From an uncultured Campylobacterales bacterium (GTDB lineage Bacteria > Campylobacterota > Campylobacteria > Campylobacterales > Arcobacteraceae), in the NCBI GenBank assembly GCA_947503785.1, contig CANNFB010000007.1:1-64000 (forward strand): a stretch of DNA of 64,000 nt, in the 5' to 3' direction. The position numbers were made by a program, and so were the translations under genes. The notes below the pieces were generated by a model, which made no database searches, was not told where the DNA came from, and saw only the letters and a list, made by a program, of their open reading frames with translations. The stretch's first letter is position 1. Each line of letters begins with the position of its first letter. This document shows positions 53,119 through 62,650 of this stretch, one piece after another.

Positions 53119-53733
53119 TTGCCAAGAATTGTTGATAAAGAACAAAAAAGAAAAGATATTGCACTTTCATGTAGTGACTTGATTTATGATGTTGGTATTA
53201 AGAAACTAACTGTAGCACAAGTAGCAAAAACTGCAGGAATTGGAAAAGGTACTATTTATCAGTATTTTGAAAATAAAGAAGATATTATTTTTGAAATTAT
53301 AAATATACATATTGAGGAATATCATAATAATTTTTTAAAATCTATAAAAGGTGTAAAATCAACAAGAGAGAAAGTTTTTTATTTTTTTAATTTTGTAATT
53401 GATGAAAGTGAAGAAAATCAAAAACATTTTAATGGATATAAAGAGTATTTATCAATTGTTTTATCAAATAGTGATGAAAAAATGGTTGCTTTTAATAATA
53501 CATGTAATGTATTTTTTCAAAATCAGTTAAAGAAAGTAATTCAAGATGGAATAAATGAGGGTGATTTAATGCCTAATGCTATTGATTTTTGTGTGCCTTT
53601 ATTGATTTTTGAAAAAGGTCTTTTACTAAGAAAAATGACGGAGTTTGAGTTTCATCCAAAAGATGTATGTTTAGACTTTATAAATAATTTATTTGATTTA
53701 ATAGAAATAAAAAAGGAAAAAAAGAATGTATAA
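53119..53733 (+). CDS. TetR-family repressor of second RND operon
   Basis: The 204-residue protein has a TetR helix-turn-helix (about 18-62, KLTVAQVAKTAGIGKGTIYQ, followed by YFENKEDII) and a helical effector domain. The start is TTG at 53119 behind AAAGGAA. It overlaps the adaptor gene by 8 bases and heads a hlyD-RND-tolC operon. Two TGACC-type palindromes upstream are the probable binding sites. Confidence 0.92.
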   Translation: MPRIVDKEQKRKDIALSCSDLIYDVGIKKLTVAQVAKTAGIGKGTIYQYFENKEDIIFEIINIHIEEYHNNFLKSIKGVKSTREKVFYFFNFVIDESEENQKHFNGYKEYLSIVLSNSDEKMVAFNNTCNVFFQNQLKKVIQDGINEGDLMPNAIDFCVPLLIFEKGLLLRKMTEFEFHPKDVCLDFINNLFDLIEIKKEKKNV

Positions 53734-54793
53734 AAAAATTGTTATAAGTTTTGCTCTGTTTTTAGCAACACTTACAAATATAAACGCAGCGAAAACTGCT
53801 TTAGTTAATACTGATGTAATAAAAACTTCAGAGGTAAATCCCTTACAAGAGTTTGTTGGAACTGTATCATTTGACAAAAAATCTAAAATTGCTAGTCAAA
53901 GTTCAGGAGTTGCAAAAAAGATAAGTTTTGAAGTGGGAAAGAAAGTTAAAAAAGGAGAGGTTTTAGTATCTATTGATTCAGATATTTTAAATGCACAAAT
54001 TAAAGCAGCTGCATCATCAGTTAATATGTATAGTGCACAACTTAAAAATACAAAGAAAAATTATTTAAGATATAAAGCCTTAGTTGCAAAAAAATCTATA
54101 GCTCAAAAAGTTTTTGATGATTCAAAGTTAGCTTACGATGTAGCAAATTCAAGTTTGATTTCATCTCAAGCAAAATTAAATGAGCTTAAAATTCAAAAGT
54201 CAAAAAAAGTAATTAAAGCTCCATTTTCTGGTGTAATTGTAGAAAAAAATATAAATATTGATGAGTGGTTAAATACAGGTTCACAAGTTGCAACTATTGT
54301 AAATACACAAGAAGTGCAAATAATATTTAATTTACCACTTAGTTTTATAGATGGTTTAAACACAGGTGATATGTATGATGTAAATATTTCAGGAAAAATT
54401 GTAAAAGCTAAGTTATATGCAGCAATTCCAAGTGGAGATACATTAACAAGAACTTTCCCTGTTAGATTTAAAGCAAATGTAGGAGATATGTTTATTTATG
54501 ATGGTGCACAAGCAAAAGTTGGTTTTGCAAAAAATGCAAAAACACAAGCTTTAGTAATTAATAGAGATGCTGTAATAAATAGATTTAATATGGATGTAGT
54601 ATTTGCCGTTGTTGAAAATAAAGCTGTTATGATTCCTGTTCAAATTATAGGTTTTGTAGGAACAAATGCTGCCATTGCTGGAAAAGGTTTAGTTGAAGGC
54701 ATGGATATTGTTGTTAAAGGAAATGAGAGAGTTTTTCCTAAAATGGATGTAAAAATTCTAAATAAACCAGAAATAAATGAAAAAGAGAAATAG
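53726..54793 (+). CDS. RND efflux periplasmic adaptor
   Basis: The 355-residue membrane fusion protein has a signal peptide (MYKKIVISFALFLATLTNIN), lipoyl halves (SSGVAKKISFEVGKKVKKGE and KAPFSGVIVEKNINIDEW) flanking a helical hairpin (about 95-155), and beta-barrel parts. It is not lipidated, unlike the adaptor of the first operon. It connects the permease encoded 8 bases downstream with TolC. Confidence 0.94.
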   Translation: MYKKIVISFALFLATLTNINAAKTALVNTDVIKTSEVNPLQEFVGTVSFDKKSKIASQSSGVAKKISFEVGKKVKKGEVLVSIDSDILNAQIKAAASSVNMYSAQLKNTKKNYLRYKALVAKKSIAQKVFDDSKLAYDVANSSLISSQAKLNELKIQKSKKVIKAPFSGVIVEKNINIDEWLNTGSQVATIVNTQEVQIIFNLPLSFIDGLNTGDMYDVNISGKIVKAKLYAAIPSGDTLTRTFPVRFKANVGDMFIYDGAQAKVGFAKNAKTQALVINRDAVINRFNMDVVFAVVENKAVMIPVQIIGFVGTNAAIAGKGLVEGMDIVVKGNERVFPKMDVKILNKPEINEKEK

Positions 54794-54801
54794 GATAAAT
54801 A

Positions 54802-57800
54802 ATGGATTTAATTAAATTTTCAATTAAAAACCCTGTAACTATTATAGTTTCAGTTTTAATTGTGGTTTTATTTGGTTTTATATCTTTAGATAAATTACCA
54901 TACCAATTAACACCAAGTGTTAGTAAACCAGAAATTAAAATTACAACTGTGTGGCCAGGTGCTACTCCTTTAGAAATTGAACGGGAGATTATAGAAGATC
55001 AAGAAGATGCACTAAAGAGTTTAAATAATTTAATAGAGTATGAGTCATCTTCACAAGATAATATGGGTTCAATTACTTTAACTTTTTCTTTAGGTACTGA
55101 TATTAGAGCAGCACTACAAGATGTTTCAAATAAGTTAAATGAAGTAAGTAATTATCCATCAGAAGCTGAAGAACCAATAATTGAAACAGCAAGTGCTAGT
55201 CCTATTATTTGGATGATGCTTCAAACACAAGAAGAAAATAAAAGACATATTGATGAATATAAAACATTCTTTGATGATGAAATTGTTCCTGCTATAAAAA
55301 GAGTTTCTGGAGTTTCTGGAACTATGACAGCTGGTGGAAGAAAACAAGAGATGCAAATCAATTTAGATTTAAATAAATTAGCATCATTTAATCTTACAAT
55401 TCCTCAAGTTACAAGTATTTTACGAAGTGAGAATATAAATGTATCCGCTGGGGTTCAGAATATGGGTAGACGTTCTTATAGAATTAGAACAGTTCATAAG
55501 TTTGCAACTGCGCAAGATATTAAAGATATTATTCTTATTTCAAATAGAGAACAAAGAGTAACATTAGGTGATGTTGCAAATGTAGACTTTGGATACCAAA
55601 CTGCTAAATCAGTTGCTATGTTCTTAGGTAAAGATGGTATTTTCCTAGGTGTGCAACCAACAGCAAATGCTAATGCTGTTAAGCTTACTAATGATGTAGA
55701 AAAAATTGTAAATGAACTAAATGCAGGTGTACTAGAAAAACAAAAACTTAAAATGATATGGATCTACGATGAAAGAGGTTATATTGTTGGTTCTGTTGAT
55801 TTAGTACAGCAAAATATTATAATTGGTGGAATTTTAGCCATATTTATGCTTATTCTATTTTTAAGAGCTATTTCTCCAACAGCGGTTGTATCTATTGCAA
55901 TTCCTATTTCAGTAATTGGTACATTTATTGTTCTTTCAGTAATGGAAAGAAGTTTAAATACTATCTCACTTGCAGGTATTTCCTTTGCAGTAGGTATGTT
56001 AGTTGATAGTGCTATTGTTGTATTAGAAAATATTGATAGACATAGAAAAGAGGGAATGAGTATTCCTGATGCTGCATATAAAGGTGCTAGTGAAGTTTGG
56101 GGTGCGTTAATTGCATCTGCTTCTACGACTATGGCAGTATTCTTACCAATCATTTTCTTAGAAGATGAAGCAGGTCAACTATTTAAAGATATTGCAATTG
56201 CTGTTGTATCTTCTGTATCATTTTCATTATTTGTATCAATTGCAGTTATTCCAATGTTATGGAAAAAATTTGCAAGTATGTCAGGTAAAGAAGTGAAAAG
56301 TGAAAGTGCATTAACAAGATTTGGTAATAAAATTGTAGATTTCTTTATGAGTTTTGTACATTGGTCTTTAAAATCTGTACTTACAAAATTAGTTACAATT
56401 TTTACATTAGGAATTTTATCGGCTTCAACAATTTATTTATTATTCCCAAAATTAGACTATTTACCACAAGGTAATAAAAACTTAATTTTTAATATTTTAA
56501 TTACACCTCCAGGTTTATCATATCAAGAAAGATATGATATGGGTTCTTATTTAATGAAGAAAATTGAACCAAATATTAATAAGGATGTTGATGGAGTTCC
56601 TGGCCTGAACAGAGCTTTTTATGTTTCATTTGGTGATTTTAACCTTTTTGGTGGAACTTCAATGCATGAAAGTAGAGCAAAAGAATTAATTCCTTTCTTT
56701 AGACCTATTGTAAACTCTATGCCATCTATTTTTGGGGTATCACTTCAATCAGGTGTATTTGAAAATGGAATAGGTGAGGGTAAGACAGTAGATATTGATA
56801 TAAGTGGTGAAAAGATTGAAGATATTGCTGGAGTTGGAATGCAGTTATTCATGGCTTCACAAGGAGCTATTAAAGGTGCACAGGTGAGACCAGTACCTTC
56901 AATTGAGTTACTTTATCCCGAAGTTAGAATAAAACCAAATCAAGATGCTCTAAAAGCACTTGGTATGAGTTCACTTGATTTAGGAAATACTATTGATGTA
57001 TTAATGAGTGGAAGAAAAATCTCAGACTTTGAACAAGATGGTAAAAAGAAAATTGACTTAGTATTAAAAGCTAATGATGAACAAATTCAAACACCTGAAG
57101 ATATTATGGCCACTCAAATTGCTTTACCTAATTCTTCATTGTTACCAATCTCATCATTAGCTACAGCTGAGAATTTTACTGGTATTTCTGAGATTAGACA
57201 CCTTGCTGGTAAAAGAACGATTACTCTGCAAGTTACACCACCTGAAAATATGACTATTCAAGAAACGATGGTTATTTTACAAGGTACGATTAAAGGTATG
57301 AAAGATGGAGGATCTATATCTAAAGATGTAGATATAGGAATTTCTGGAACTGCTGATAAACTAACACAAACAATTGATATGTTAAGTTTAAATTTTATTT
57401 TAGCACTTATAATTATTTACTTACTAATGTCAGCATTATTTGGTAACTTTTTATATCCTATTGTTATTATGTTTACAGTACCTCTTGCTACTGCTGGTGG
57501 GTTTATTGGACTTGCTTTAACAAATGCATTTATAGCTCCTCAGCCATTGGATGTATTAACAATGCTAGGTTTTATTATTCTAGTTGGTATTGTTGTTAAT
57601 AATGCAATTTTAATTGTACACCAAAGTCAGAACCTTATTAAAAATGAAGGTTATGATCATAAAAAAGCAGTTATTGAAGCTACAAGAACAAGAATTAGAC
57701 CTATTTATATGTCTTCATTAACTTCAATCTTTGGTATGTTGCCTCTTGTATTACTTCCAGGTCCTGGAAGTGAGTTCTATAGAGGTTTAGGTTCAGTAAT

Positions 57801-57930
57801 TACAGGTGGTCTTGCACTTTCAACTGTATTTACTATTTTTGTAACGCCAGCACTTTTAATGTTCTTTATAAAATTAGAACATAGAATGGCTGGAAAAGTA
57901 AAAGAACCAGCTGATGTTAGTAAAGCCTAG
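54802..57930 (+). CDS. RND efflux permease
   Basis: The 1042-residue pump has the N-terminal helix, two periplasmic loops and two six-helix blocks of the RND family. The first block contains ISFAVGMLVDSAIVVLENID with the proton-relay acidic residue, the second GFIILVGIVVNNAILIVH. Compared with the first RND permease (1022 residues) the sequences differ strongly, so the two systems are not recent duplicates. Substrates are unknown. Confidence 0.95.
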   Translation: MDLIKFSIKNPVTIIVSVLIVVLFGFISLDKLPYQLTPSVSKPEIKITTVWPGATPLEIEREIIEDQEDALKSLNNLIEYESSSQDNMGSITLTFSLGTDIRAALQDVSNKLNEVSNYPSEAEEPIIETASASPIIWMMLQTQEENKRHIDEYKTFFDDEIVPAIKRVSGVSGTMTAGGRKQEMQINLDLNKLASFNLTIPQVTSILRSENINVSAGVQNMGRRSYRIRTVHKFATAQDIKDIILISNREQRVTLGDVANVDFGYQTAKSVAMFLGKDGIFLGVQPTANANAVKLTNDVEKIVNELNAGVLEKQKLKMIWIYDERGYIVGSVDLVQQNIIIGGILAIFMLILFLRAISPTAVVSIAIPISVIGTFIVLSVMERSLNTISLAGISFAVGMLVDSAIVVLENIDRHRKEGMSIPDAAYKGASEVWGALIASASTTMAVFLPIIFLEDEAGQLFKDIAIAVVSSVSFSLFVSIAVIPMLWKKFASMSGKEVKSESALTRFGNKIVDFFMSFVHWSLKSVLTKLVTIFTLGILSASTIYLLFPKLDYLPQGNKNLIFNILITPPGLSYQERYDMGSYLMKKIEPNINKDVDGVPGLNRAFYVSFGDFNLFGGTSMHESRAKELIPFFRPIVNSMPSIFGVSLQSGVFENGIGEGKTVDIDISGEKIEDIAGVGMQLFMASQGAIKGAQVRPVPSIELLYPEVRIKPNQDALKALGMSSLDLGNTIDVLMSGRKISDFEQDGKKKIDLVLKANDEQIQTPEDIMATQIALPNSSLLPISSLATAENFTGISEIRHLAGKRTITLQVTPPENMTIQETMVILQGTIKGMKDGGSISKDVDIGISGTADKLTQTIDMLSLNFILALIIIYLLMSALFGNFLYPIVIMFTVPLATAGGFIGLALTNAFIAPQPLDVLTMLGFIILVGIVVNNAILIVHQSQNLIKNEGYDHKKAVIEATRTRIRPIYMSSLTSIFGMLPLVLLPGPGSEFYRGLGSVITGGLALSTVFTIFVTPALLMFFIKLEHRMAGKVKEPADVSKA

Positions 57931-57939
57931 GAGAGATTA

Positions 57940-59178
57940 ATGAAAAATATAAAAACAAAACTAATTCTAAGTATGTTAGCAGCTTCAATTTTAGCTGTTA
58001 ATGTAAATGCTTTAAATTTATCTCAAGCTGTTGATATAGCTTTAAAAAACAATCATGAAGTTCAAGCTAAGAACTTCGATTATTTAGAAGCAGTTGAAAA
58101 TGTAAAGCTAAATAATTCAGATCTTTTACCAAAAATTGGTTTAGGTTTTGTATATAATAATAGAGATGAAGTGAACGTAAGTCAAGTAGATACAGATGCT
58201 GCTTTTAAAGCTGAGGTTTCTTACAACTTATTTAATGGTTTTAAAAACATATCAGATAGAAATTCATCAAGATTTTTATCTCAAAGCTCACAATATTCAT
58301 TAACTGCTTTAAAACAAGATATTATTTTAAATACTAAAACAGCATATATAAATTATCTTGATAAAGAAAATGCACTTGAAACTTATAATAGTGCTTATAA
58401 TCTTTTTCAAGAACAGTATATTGATTCAAAAAATAGATATGATCAAGGCTTAATTGCTAAAAATGACTTATTACAAGTTCAAGTAAATATGTCATCTGCT
58501 AAGCAAAATGTTGCAAAAGCAAAAGGTGATTTAAAAACAGCAAAAAACATTTTATCAAATATTTTAGGTGGAATGGATTTATCTTCAGAAAATATTGAAA
58601 AATTAAATAATACTACTCTAAAAGCTTCTGATTATAATGTAAAATTATTAGATAATAGAAGTGAAATTCAAGCTTTAAATATGAATTTAGAAGCTATTAA
58701 AGAACAGAAAAAATCTATAAAAAGTTCTTTTTATCCAAAAGTAGATGCTTCTGTTTCTCATAATCAATATTTTGAAGACATAAGTGATTATAAAGATCAA
58801 AATATAGCAACTTTAAGTGCATCATGGAATTTATATAATGGTGGTTTTGATGAAACTAAAGGTAATATTTACAGAACTAGATATTTAAAAGCAAAAACGC
58901 AAGTAGAGAAAACAAAACTTGATATTAAACTTCAATATGAAAATGCAATTTCAAATTTAGAAGTAGCAATTGAAAACTTTACAACAGCTAGTTTATCACT
59001 AACACAAGCAGAAGAAAATTATCAAATAGTTAAAAATAGATTTGATGAAGGTGTTTCTACAAGTACTGATTTAACTGATGCTAACTATTTATTAACTCAA
59101 GCAAAACAAGGTTTAAATAGAGCCTATTTTGATAAGTTTCTAGCAGTTTCTACACTTGATAGAATATTTGAAAAATAA
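57940..59178 (+). CDS. TolC-family outer membrane efflux channel
   Basis: The 412-residue protein has a signal peptide (cleavage after VNA near 24) and the two repeats of TolC-like channels (LNLSQAVDIALKNNHEVQAK; TLSASWNLYNGGFDETKGNI). It completes the tripartite pump with the preceding adaptor and permease genes, with 9 bases after the permease stop. Unlike the TolC of the first operon it has no added N-terminal domain. Confidence 0.93.
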   Translation: MKNIKTKLILSMLAASILAVNVNALNLSQAVDIALKNNHEVQAKNFDYLEAVENVKLNNSDLLPKIGLGFVYNNRDEVNVSQVDTDAAFKAEVSYNLFNGFKNISDRNSSRFLSQSSQYSLTALKQDIILNTKTAYINYLDKENALETYNSAYNLFQEQYIDSKNRYDQGLIAKNDLLQVQVNMSSAKQNVAKAKGDLKTAKNILSNILGGMDLSSENIEKLNNTTLKASDYNVKLLDNRSEIQALNMNLEAIKEQKKSIKSSFYPKVDASVSHNQYFEDISDYKDQNIATLSASWNLYNGGFDETKGNIYRTRYLKAKTQVEKTKLDIKLQYENAISNLEVAIENFTTASLSLTQAEENYQIVKNRFDEGVSTSTDLTDANYLLTQAKQGLNRAYFDKFLAVSTLDRIFEK

Positions 59179-59190
59179 GAATTCTTCTCT

Positions 59191-59225
59191 TAGATAAGTT
59201 TTTATTTTATATAAAAACTTATCTA
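59191..59225 (+). terminator. Terminator of second RND operon
   Basis: A perfect 15-bp inverted repeat (TAGATAAGTTTTTAT, 5-base loop) 12 bases after the tolC stop; no T-run follows on the plus strand, but the stem is strong. Confidence 0.65.
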
Positions 59226-59330
59226 CTTAAAACACTTAACCTAGCTATTAATTTATTTCCAATACACTTCGCACTTATTATAAAATTAATATACGTAAAA
59301 AGAATAATTTTTATGTAATAAAGGAAGCAG

Positions 59331-60656
59331 ATGAATTCTGTAATAATTGCAGTTATGGTTATGGTAATACTATCACTTGTGAGAGTAAATATTGTAATTG
59401 CATTAATAATTGGTGCAATAGTAGGTGGATTAAGTGGTGGACTTGGTTTAATTGAAACAATAGAAGCTTTTAACAAAGGTTTAGGAAATGGTGCAACGAT
59501 TGCCTTATCTTATGCTATGTTAGGAACATTTGCAGTTGCAATTTCAAAATCTGGAATTACTGATTTATTATCAAATATGATTATAAAAAGAGTAAATTCA
59601 AATGCTTCTGCAATGCAGTTTATATATATAAAATACATGTTATTGACACTTGTATTATTTGCTGCTATTTCTTCTCAAAACTTAGTACCTGTTCATATTG
59701 CATTTATTCCTATTTTAATTCCTCCTTTACTTCACTCAATGGCTCAATTACAACTTGATAGAAGAGTTATTGCTTGTGTAATTACTTTTGGTTTAGTTGG
59801 AACTTATATGTTACTACCTGTTGGTTTTGGTGGGATTTTCCTAAATGAAATTTTATTAAAAAACTTGATTAATAGTGGAATAGAAGCTAATTCTTCTCAG
59901 CTACCTCTTGCTATGGCACTTCCTGTATTTGGAATGTTTTTAGGTTTATTAACAGCAATTTTTTTCACATATAGAAAAAAAAGAGTTTATGATGTAAGTA
60001 AAATACTTGAAGTTGAAGCCAAAAAAAAAGATATAAAACCTTTTTATATTTTTATTGCTTTACTTTCAATAATAACTGCACTTGGTTTACAGTTATATAC
60101 AAACTCTATTATTATAGGTTCTTTAGCTGGTTTTATTATCTTTATTGTTGCAGGAGTGATAAAATCTAATGAAACACAAGATTTCTTCACAAGAGGCCTT
60201 AAGATGATGGGAATGATAGGTTTTATTATGATTGCTGCAAATGGTTTTGCAAGTGTTATAAATAGTACAGGTGGAGTTGAAACATTGGTTGCTTCAATTG
60301 TTAATATTATTGGAGATAATAAATCACTTGCAGCTTTACTTATGTTGGTAGTTGGTTTATTTACTACTATGGGAATAGGTTCATCTTTTTCAACTATACC
60401 AATTATTGCAGCTATTTATGCACCTTTATGCTTATCCTTAGATTTTTCAGTAATGGCAACGATTACTTTAATAGGTACATCAGCAGCACTAGGTGATGCA
60501 GGAAGTCCAGCATCAGATAGTACACTTGGGCCCACTTCTGGACTTAATGTAGATGGACAACATGATCATATTTGGGATTCCGTAGTACCAACTTTTATTC
60601 ATTATAATATACCTCTAATTATTTTTGGATGGTTTACATCTGTTTATATTTTTTAA
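59331..60656 (+). CDS. Na+/H+ antiporter-family membrane protein
   Basis: The 441-residue protein has about 11-12 hydrophobic helices and resembles the NhaC/YuiF-type antiporter family ([60 protein letters not shown]). Some members move amino acids such as histidine rather than sodium, so function is not certain. AAGGAAGC precedes the ATG. It has its own unit, bounded by hairpins. Confidence 0.87.
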   Translation: MNSVIIAVMVMVILSLVRVNIVIALIIGAIVGGLSGGLGLIETIEAFNKGLGNGATIALSYAMLGTFAVAISKSGITDLLSNMIIKRVNSNASAMQFIYIKYMLLTLVLFAAISSQNLVPVHIAFIPILIPPLLHSMAQLQLDRRVIACVITFGLVGTYMLLPVGFGGIFLNEILLKNLINSGIEANSSQLPLAMALPVFGMFLGLLTAIFFTYRKKRVYDVSKILEVEAKKKDIKPFYIFIALLSIITALGLQLYTNSIIIGSLAGFIIFIVAGVIKSNETQDFFTRGLKMMGMIGFIMIAANGFASVINSTGGVETLVASIVNIIGDNKSLAALLMLVVGLFTTMGIGSSFSTIPIIAAIYAPLCLSLDFSVMATITLIGTSAALGDAGSPASDSTLGPTSGLNVDGQHDHIWDSVVPTFIHYNIPLIIFGWFTSVYIF

Positions 60657-60667
60657 TATAAACAGAT
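60638..60667 (+). terminator. Terminator of the antiporter-family gene
   Basis: A perfect 13-bp inverted repeat (ATCTGTTTATATT, 4-base loop) includes the stop codon and is followed by TTTT. Confidence 0.78.
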
Positions 60668-60693
60668 TTTAGAAAAAGCTAATTCTTTTATGC

Positions 60694-60699
60694 TATATT
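60694..60699 (+). promoter_or_regulatory. Extended -10 box next to the EamA start codon
   Basis: TGCTATATT lies 7 bases before the ATG at 60707, with no ribosome binding site between, so the mRNA may be leaderless. Confidence 0.4.
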
Positions 60700-60706
60700 A
60701 TTTCTT

Positions 60707-61570
60707 ATGATTACACTAAATAAAGAAATTACAAAACTATTAACTTTTACTATTTTAGCATTACTTTTTTTAGCTTTAAACTCTATTTTTTGTAAAGCTG
60801 CACTTGTAAATAATTATATTGATGCCTACTCTTTTACCTTTCTTAGACTTTTTTTTGGAGCACTTACTTTAGTTTCAATTTATTATTATAAAAATAAAAG
60901 AATTACTATATTGCTAAAAACAAATTGGATTACTTCTTTTATGCTTTTTATATATGCTATTTGCTTTTCGTATGCATATATTAGTTTAGATGCAGGATTA
61001 GGAACTCTATTGTTGTTTGGTGTTGTTCAAATTACTATGCTTATCTCTTCTTTATTTTTAAAAGAGAAAATTAGCTTACAAAAAGTTTTTGGAATGCTAA
61101 TAGCTTTTTTAGGTTTAGTATATTTACTTTATCCCAAAGAGAGTTTTCACTTATCATATATACATATTATTTGGATGATTTTTTCAGGTATTGCTTGGGC
61201 TTTTTATTCAATATTAGGAAAAAAATCTAAAGATGCAATAGCAAATACTATGGATAACTTTATAAAAGCTACTTTTTTTGCAATAATCTTTTATTTAGTT
61301 TTTAATTTAAATGATTTAAATATTTCTTCAAATGGAGCTTTTCTAGCTTTTTTTTCTGGAAGTTTAACATCTGCTATTGGGTATGTAATTTGGTATAAAG
61401 TATTACCTCAAATGCAAATTATAACAGCTTCAGTAATTCAACTATTTGTTCCTATTTTATCTATTGTATTTAGTGTGATTTTCCTAAATGAGCTTTTTAC
61501 TTTTGATTTAGCACTTGCAACAATTATTATATCAATTGGGATTTTGCTATCTGTATTATCAAGGGAATAA
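60707..61570 (+). CDS. EamA-family (DMT superfamily) transporter
   Basis: The 287-residue protein has ten hydrophobic helices in two EamA repeats (YIDAYSFTFLRLFFGALTLV and SAIGYVIWYKVLPQMQIITA). It most likely exports small metabolites. It differs clearly from the other EamA gene at 30320-31222. No ribosome binding site precedes the ATG. It ends in a terminator stem shared with the convergent small gene. Confidence 0.88.
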   Translation: MITLNKEITKLLTFTILALLFLALNSIFCKAALVNNYIDAYSFTFLRLFFGALTLVSIYYYKNKRITILLKTNWITSFMLFIYAICFSYAYISLDAGLGTLLLFGVVQITMLISSLFLKEKISLQKVFGMLIAFLGLVYLLYPKESFHLSYIHIIWMIFSGIAWAFYSILGKKSKDAIANTMDNFIKATFFAIIFYLVFNLNDLNISSNGAFLAFFSGSLTSAIGYVIWYKVLPQMQIITASVIQLFVPILSIVFSVIFLNELFTFDLALATIIISIGILLSVLSRE

Positions 61571-61588
61571 ATATAGTTATTTATTCCC
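61563..61588. terminator. Bidirectional terminator
   Basis: A perfect 11-bp inverted repeat (GGGAATAAATA, 4-base loop) spans the stop codons of the convergent EamA and small genes. Confidence 0.78.
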
Positions 61589-61825
61589 ACTATTATTAAT
61601 TCCTTTGAAAGAATCTGCCCATTTTAACTTAGCAGGTTGTTCACTACCATCTGGCTTAGAATTTCCCGAATATAAAGCACTAAATCCGTTAGTGCTTTTT
61701 TTTGGTTTAGGAGTTGTTTTCATTGATATATAGGCATATACAGCTATTATAATTAATATTGTGTAAATTACTGTTTTCTTAATGTTACTCATTTTAGGTT
61801 TTGCAGATTGATTTATTGTTTTCAT
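61577..61825 (-). CDS. Small single-pass membrane protein
   Basis: The 82-residue product has a short basic N-terminus, one transmembrane helix (about 17-35, TVIYTILIIIAVYAYI) and a hydrophilic, Ser/Lys/Pro-rich tail with LKWADSFKGINNSGNK. No family was recognised. It lies about 50 bases after the sufT-like gene on the same strand. The start at 61825 lacks a strong ribosome binding site; an internal ATG at residue 12 is an alternative. Confidence 0.6.
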   Translation of the reverse strand: MKTINQSAKPKMSNIKKTVIYTILIIIAVYAYISMKTTPKPKKSTNGFSALYSGNSKPDGSEQPAKLKWADSFKGINNSGNK

Positions 61826-61875
61826 TTCGAAATTCTTACATAATTCATATTAATTTAATATTATAAGAGTTTTTA

Positions 61876-62220
61876 TTATATAACTGCCCCTGAAGCTGCC
61901 ATAATTTCTTTTCCTTCTTCACTAACCATATCATTTGTCCATCTTGGTTTAAATGTTATATGAACCTTTGTTTCATTAATTTCTTCAACTGCTTGAGTTA
62001 CTAGTCTAACCTGTTCCATTAGTGAACCTGCAACTGGACAAGCAGGACTTGTTAGAGTCATATAAATAACACAGTATAAACCTGCATCTCTTTGCTCAAA
62101 GTTTATTTCGTATATTAATCCTAAATCATAAAGGTTTACAGGAATTTCAGGATCAAATACATTCTTTAAATTTTCTATTACTTTTTCTCTTATTTCTTCA
62201 AAATCATTACTACTTGACAT
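61876..62220 (-). CDS. DUF59/MIP18-family protein (SufT-like)
   Basis: The 114-residue protein has the DUF59 features: DPEIPVNLYDLGLIYEI and the conserved Cys61 in TSPACPVAG. Such proteins assist iron-sulfur cluster assembly and delivery. It is the last recognisable gene of a suf operon (sufD, sufS, sufE, this gene), 9 bases after sufE, which supports the SufT-like role. Confidence 0.92.
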   Translation of the reverse strand: MSSSNDFEEIREKVIENLKNVFDPEIPVNLYDLGLIYEINFEQRDAGLYCVIYMTLTSPACPVAGSLMEQVRLVTQAVEEINETKVHITFKPRWTNDMVSEEGKEIMAASGAVI

Positions 62221-62229
62221 TTTAATCCT

Positions 62230-62637
62230 TTACGCTTTTAGTGCATACTCTTTAATTTTTTTAATCATTCCAATAACTCCACTTTGTCTATTTGGTGTTA
62301 TTATCTCACTTAAATTTAGTTCATGAACTATATCCATATCAATTTCTTGTAATTCTTCAATTGTAGAATCAGAAAATATTTGTAAAATCATATAAACTAA
62401 ACCTTTTACAATTATCGCATCAGACGTTCCTTTAAAGATAAGTCTATTATCAACTTGTTCACATATTAACCAAACTTGTGAAGTACAACCATGTACTAAG
62501 TTTACAGGAGTTTGATACTTTTCATCTAAAGACTCTAGCTTTTTTCCTAAGTCAATAATATATTCATATTTTTGTAATTCATCTTCAAAAAATTCTAAAT
62601 CTTCTTTTATATCTGCTACTTTTTTTTCAATACTCAT
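62230..62637 (-). CDS. sufE: Cysteine desulfuration protein SufE
   Basis: The 135-residue protein accepts sulfane sulfur from SufS through Cys51 (VNLVHGCTSQVWL) and hands it to the cluster scaffold. The surrounding motif and length match SufE. It follows sufS by 13 bases. Confidence 0.95.
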   Translation of the reverse strand: MSIEKKVADIKEDLEFFEDELQKYEYIIDLGKKLESLDEKYQTPVNLVHGCTSQVWLICEQVDNRLIFKGTSDAIIVKGLVYMILQIFSDSTIEELQEIDMDIVHELNLSEIITPNRQSGVIGMIKKIKEYALKA

Positions 62638-62650
62638 TTTTAATCCTATT

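Noticed and set aside
55779-56153. 124-residue minus-strand frame within the second RND permease gene
   Set aside because: Shadow of the plus-strand gene, rich in Ile/Ala through complementary codons.
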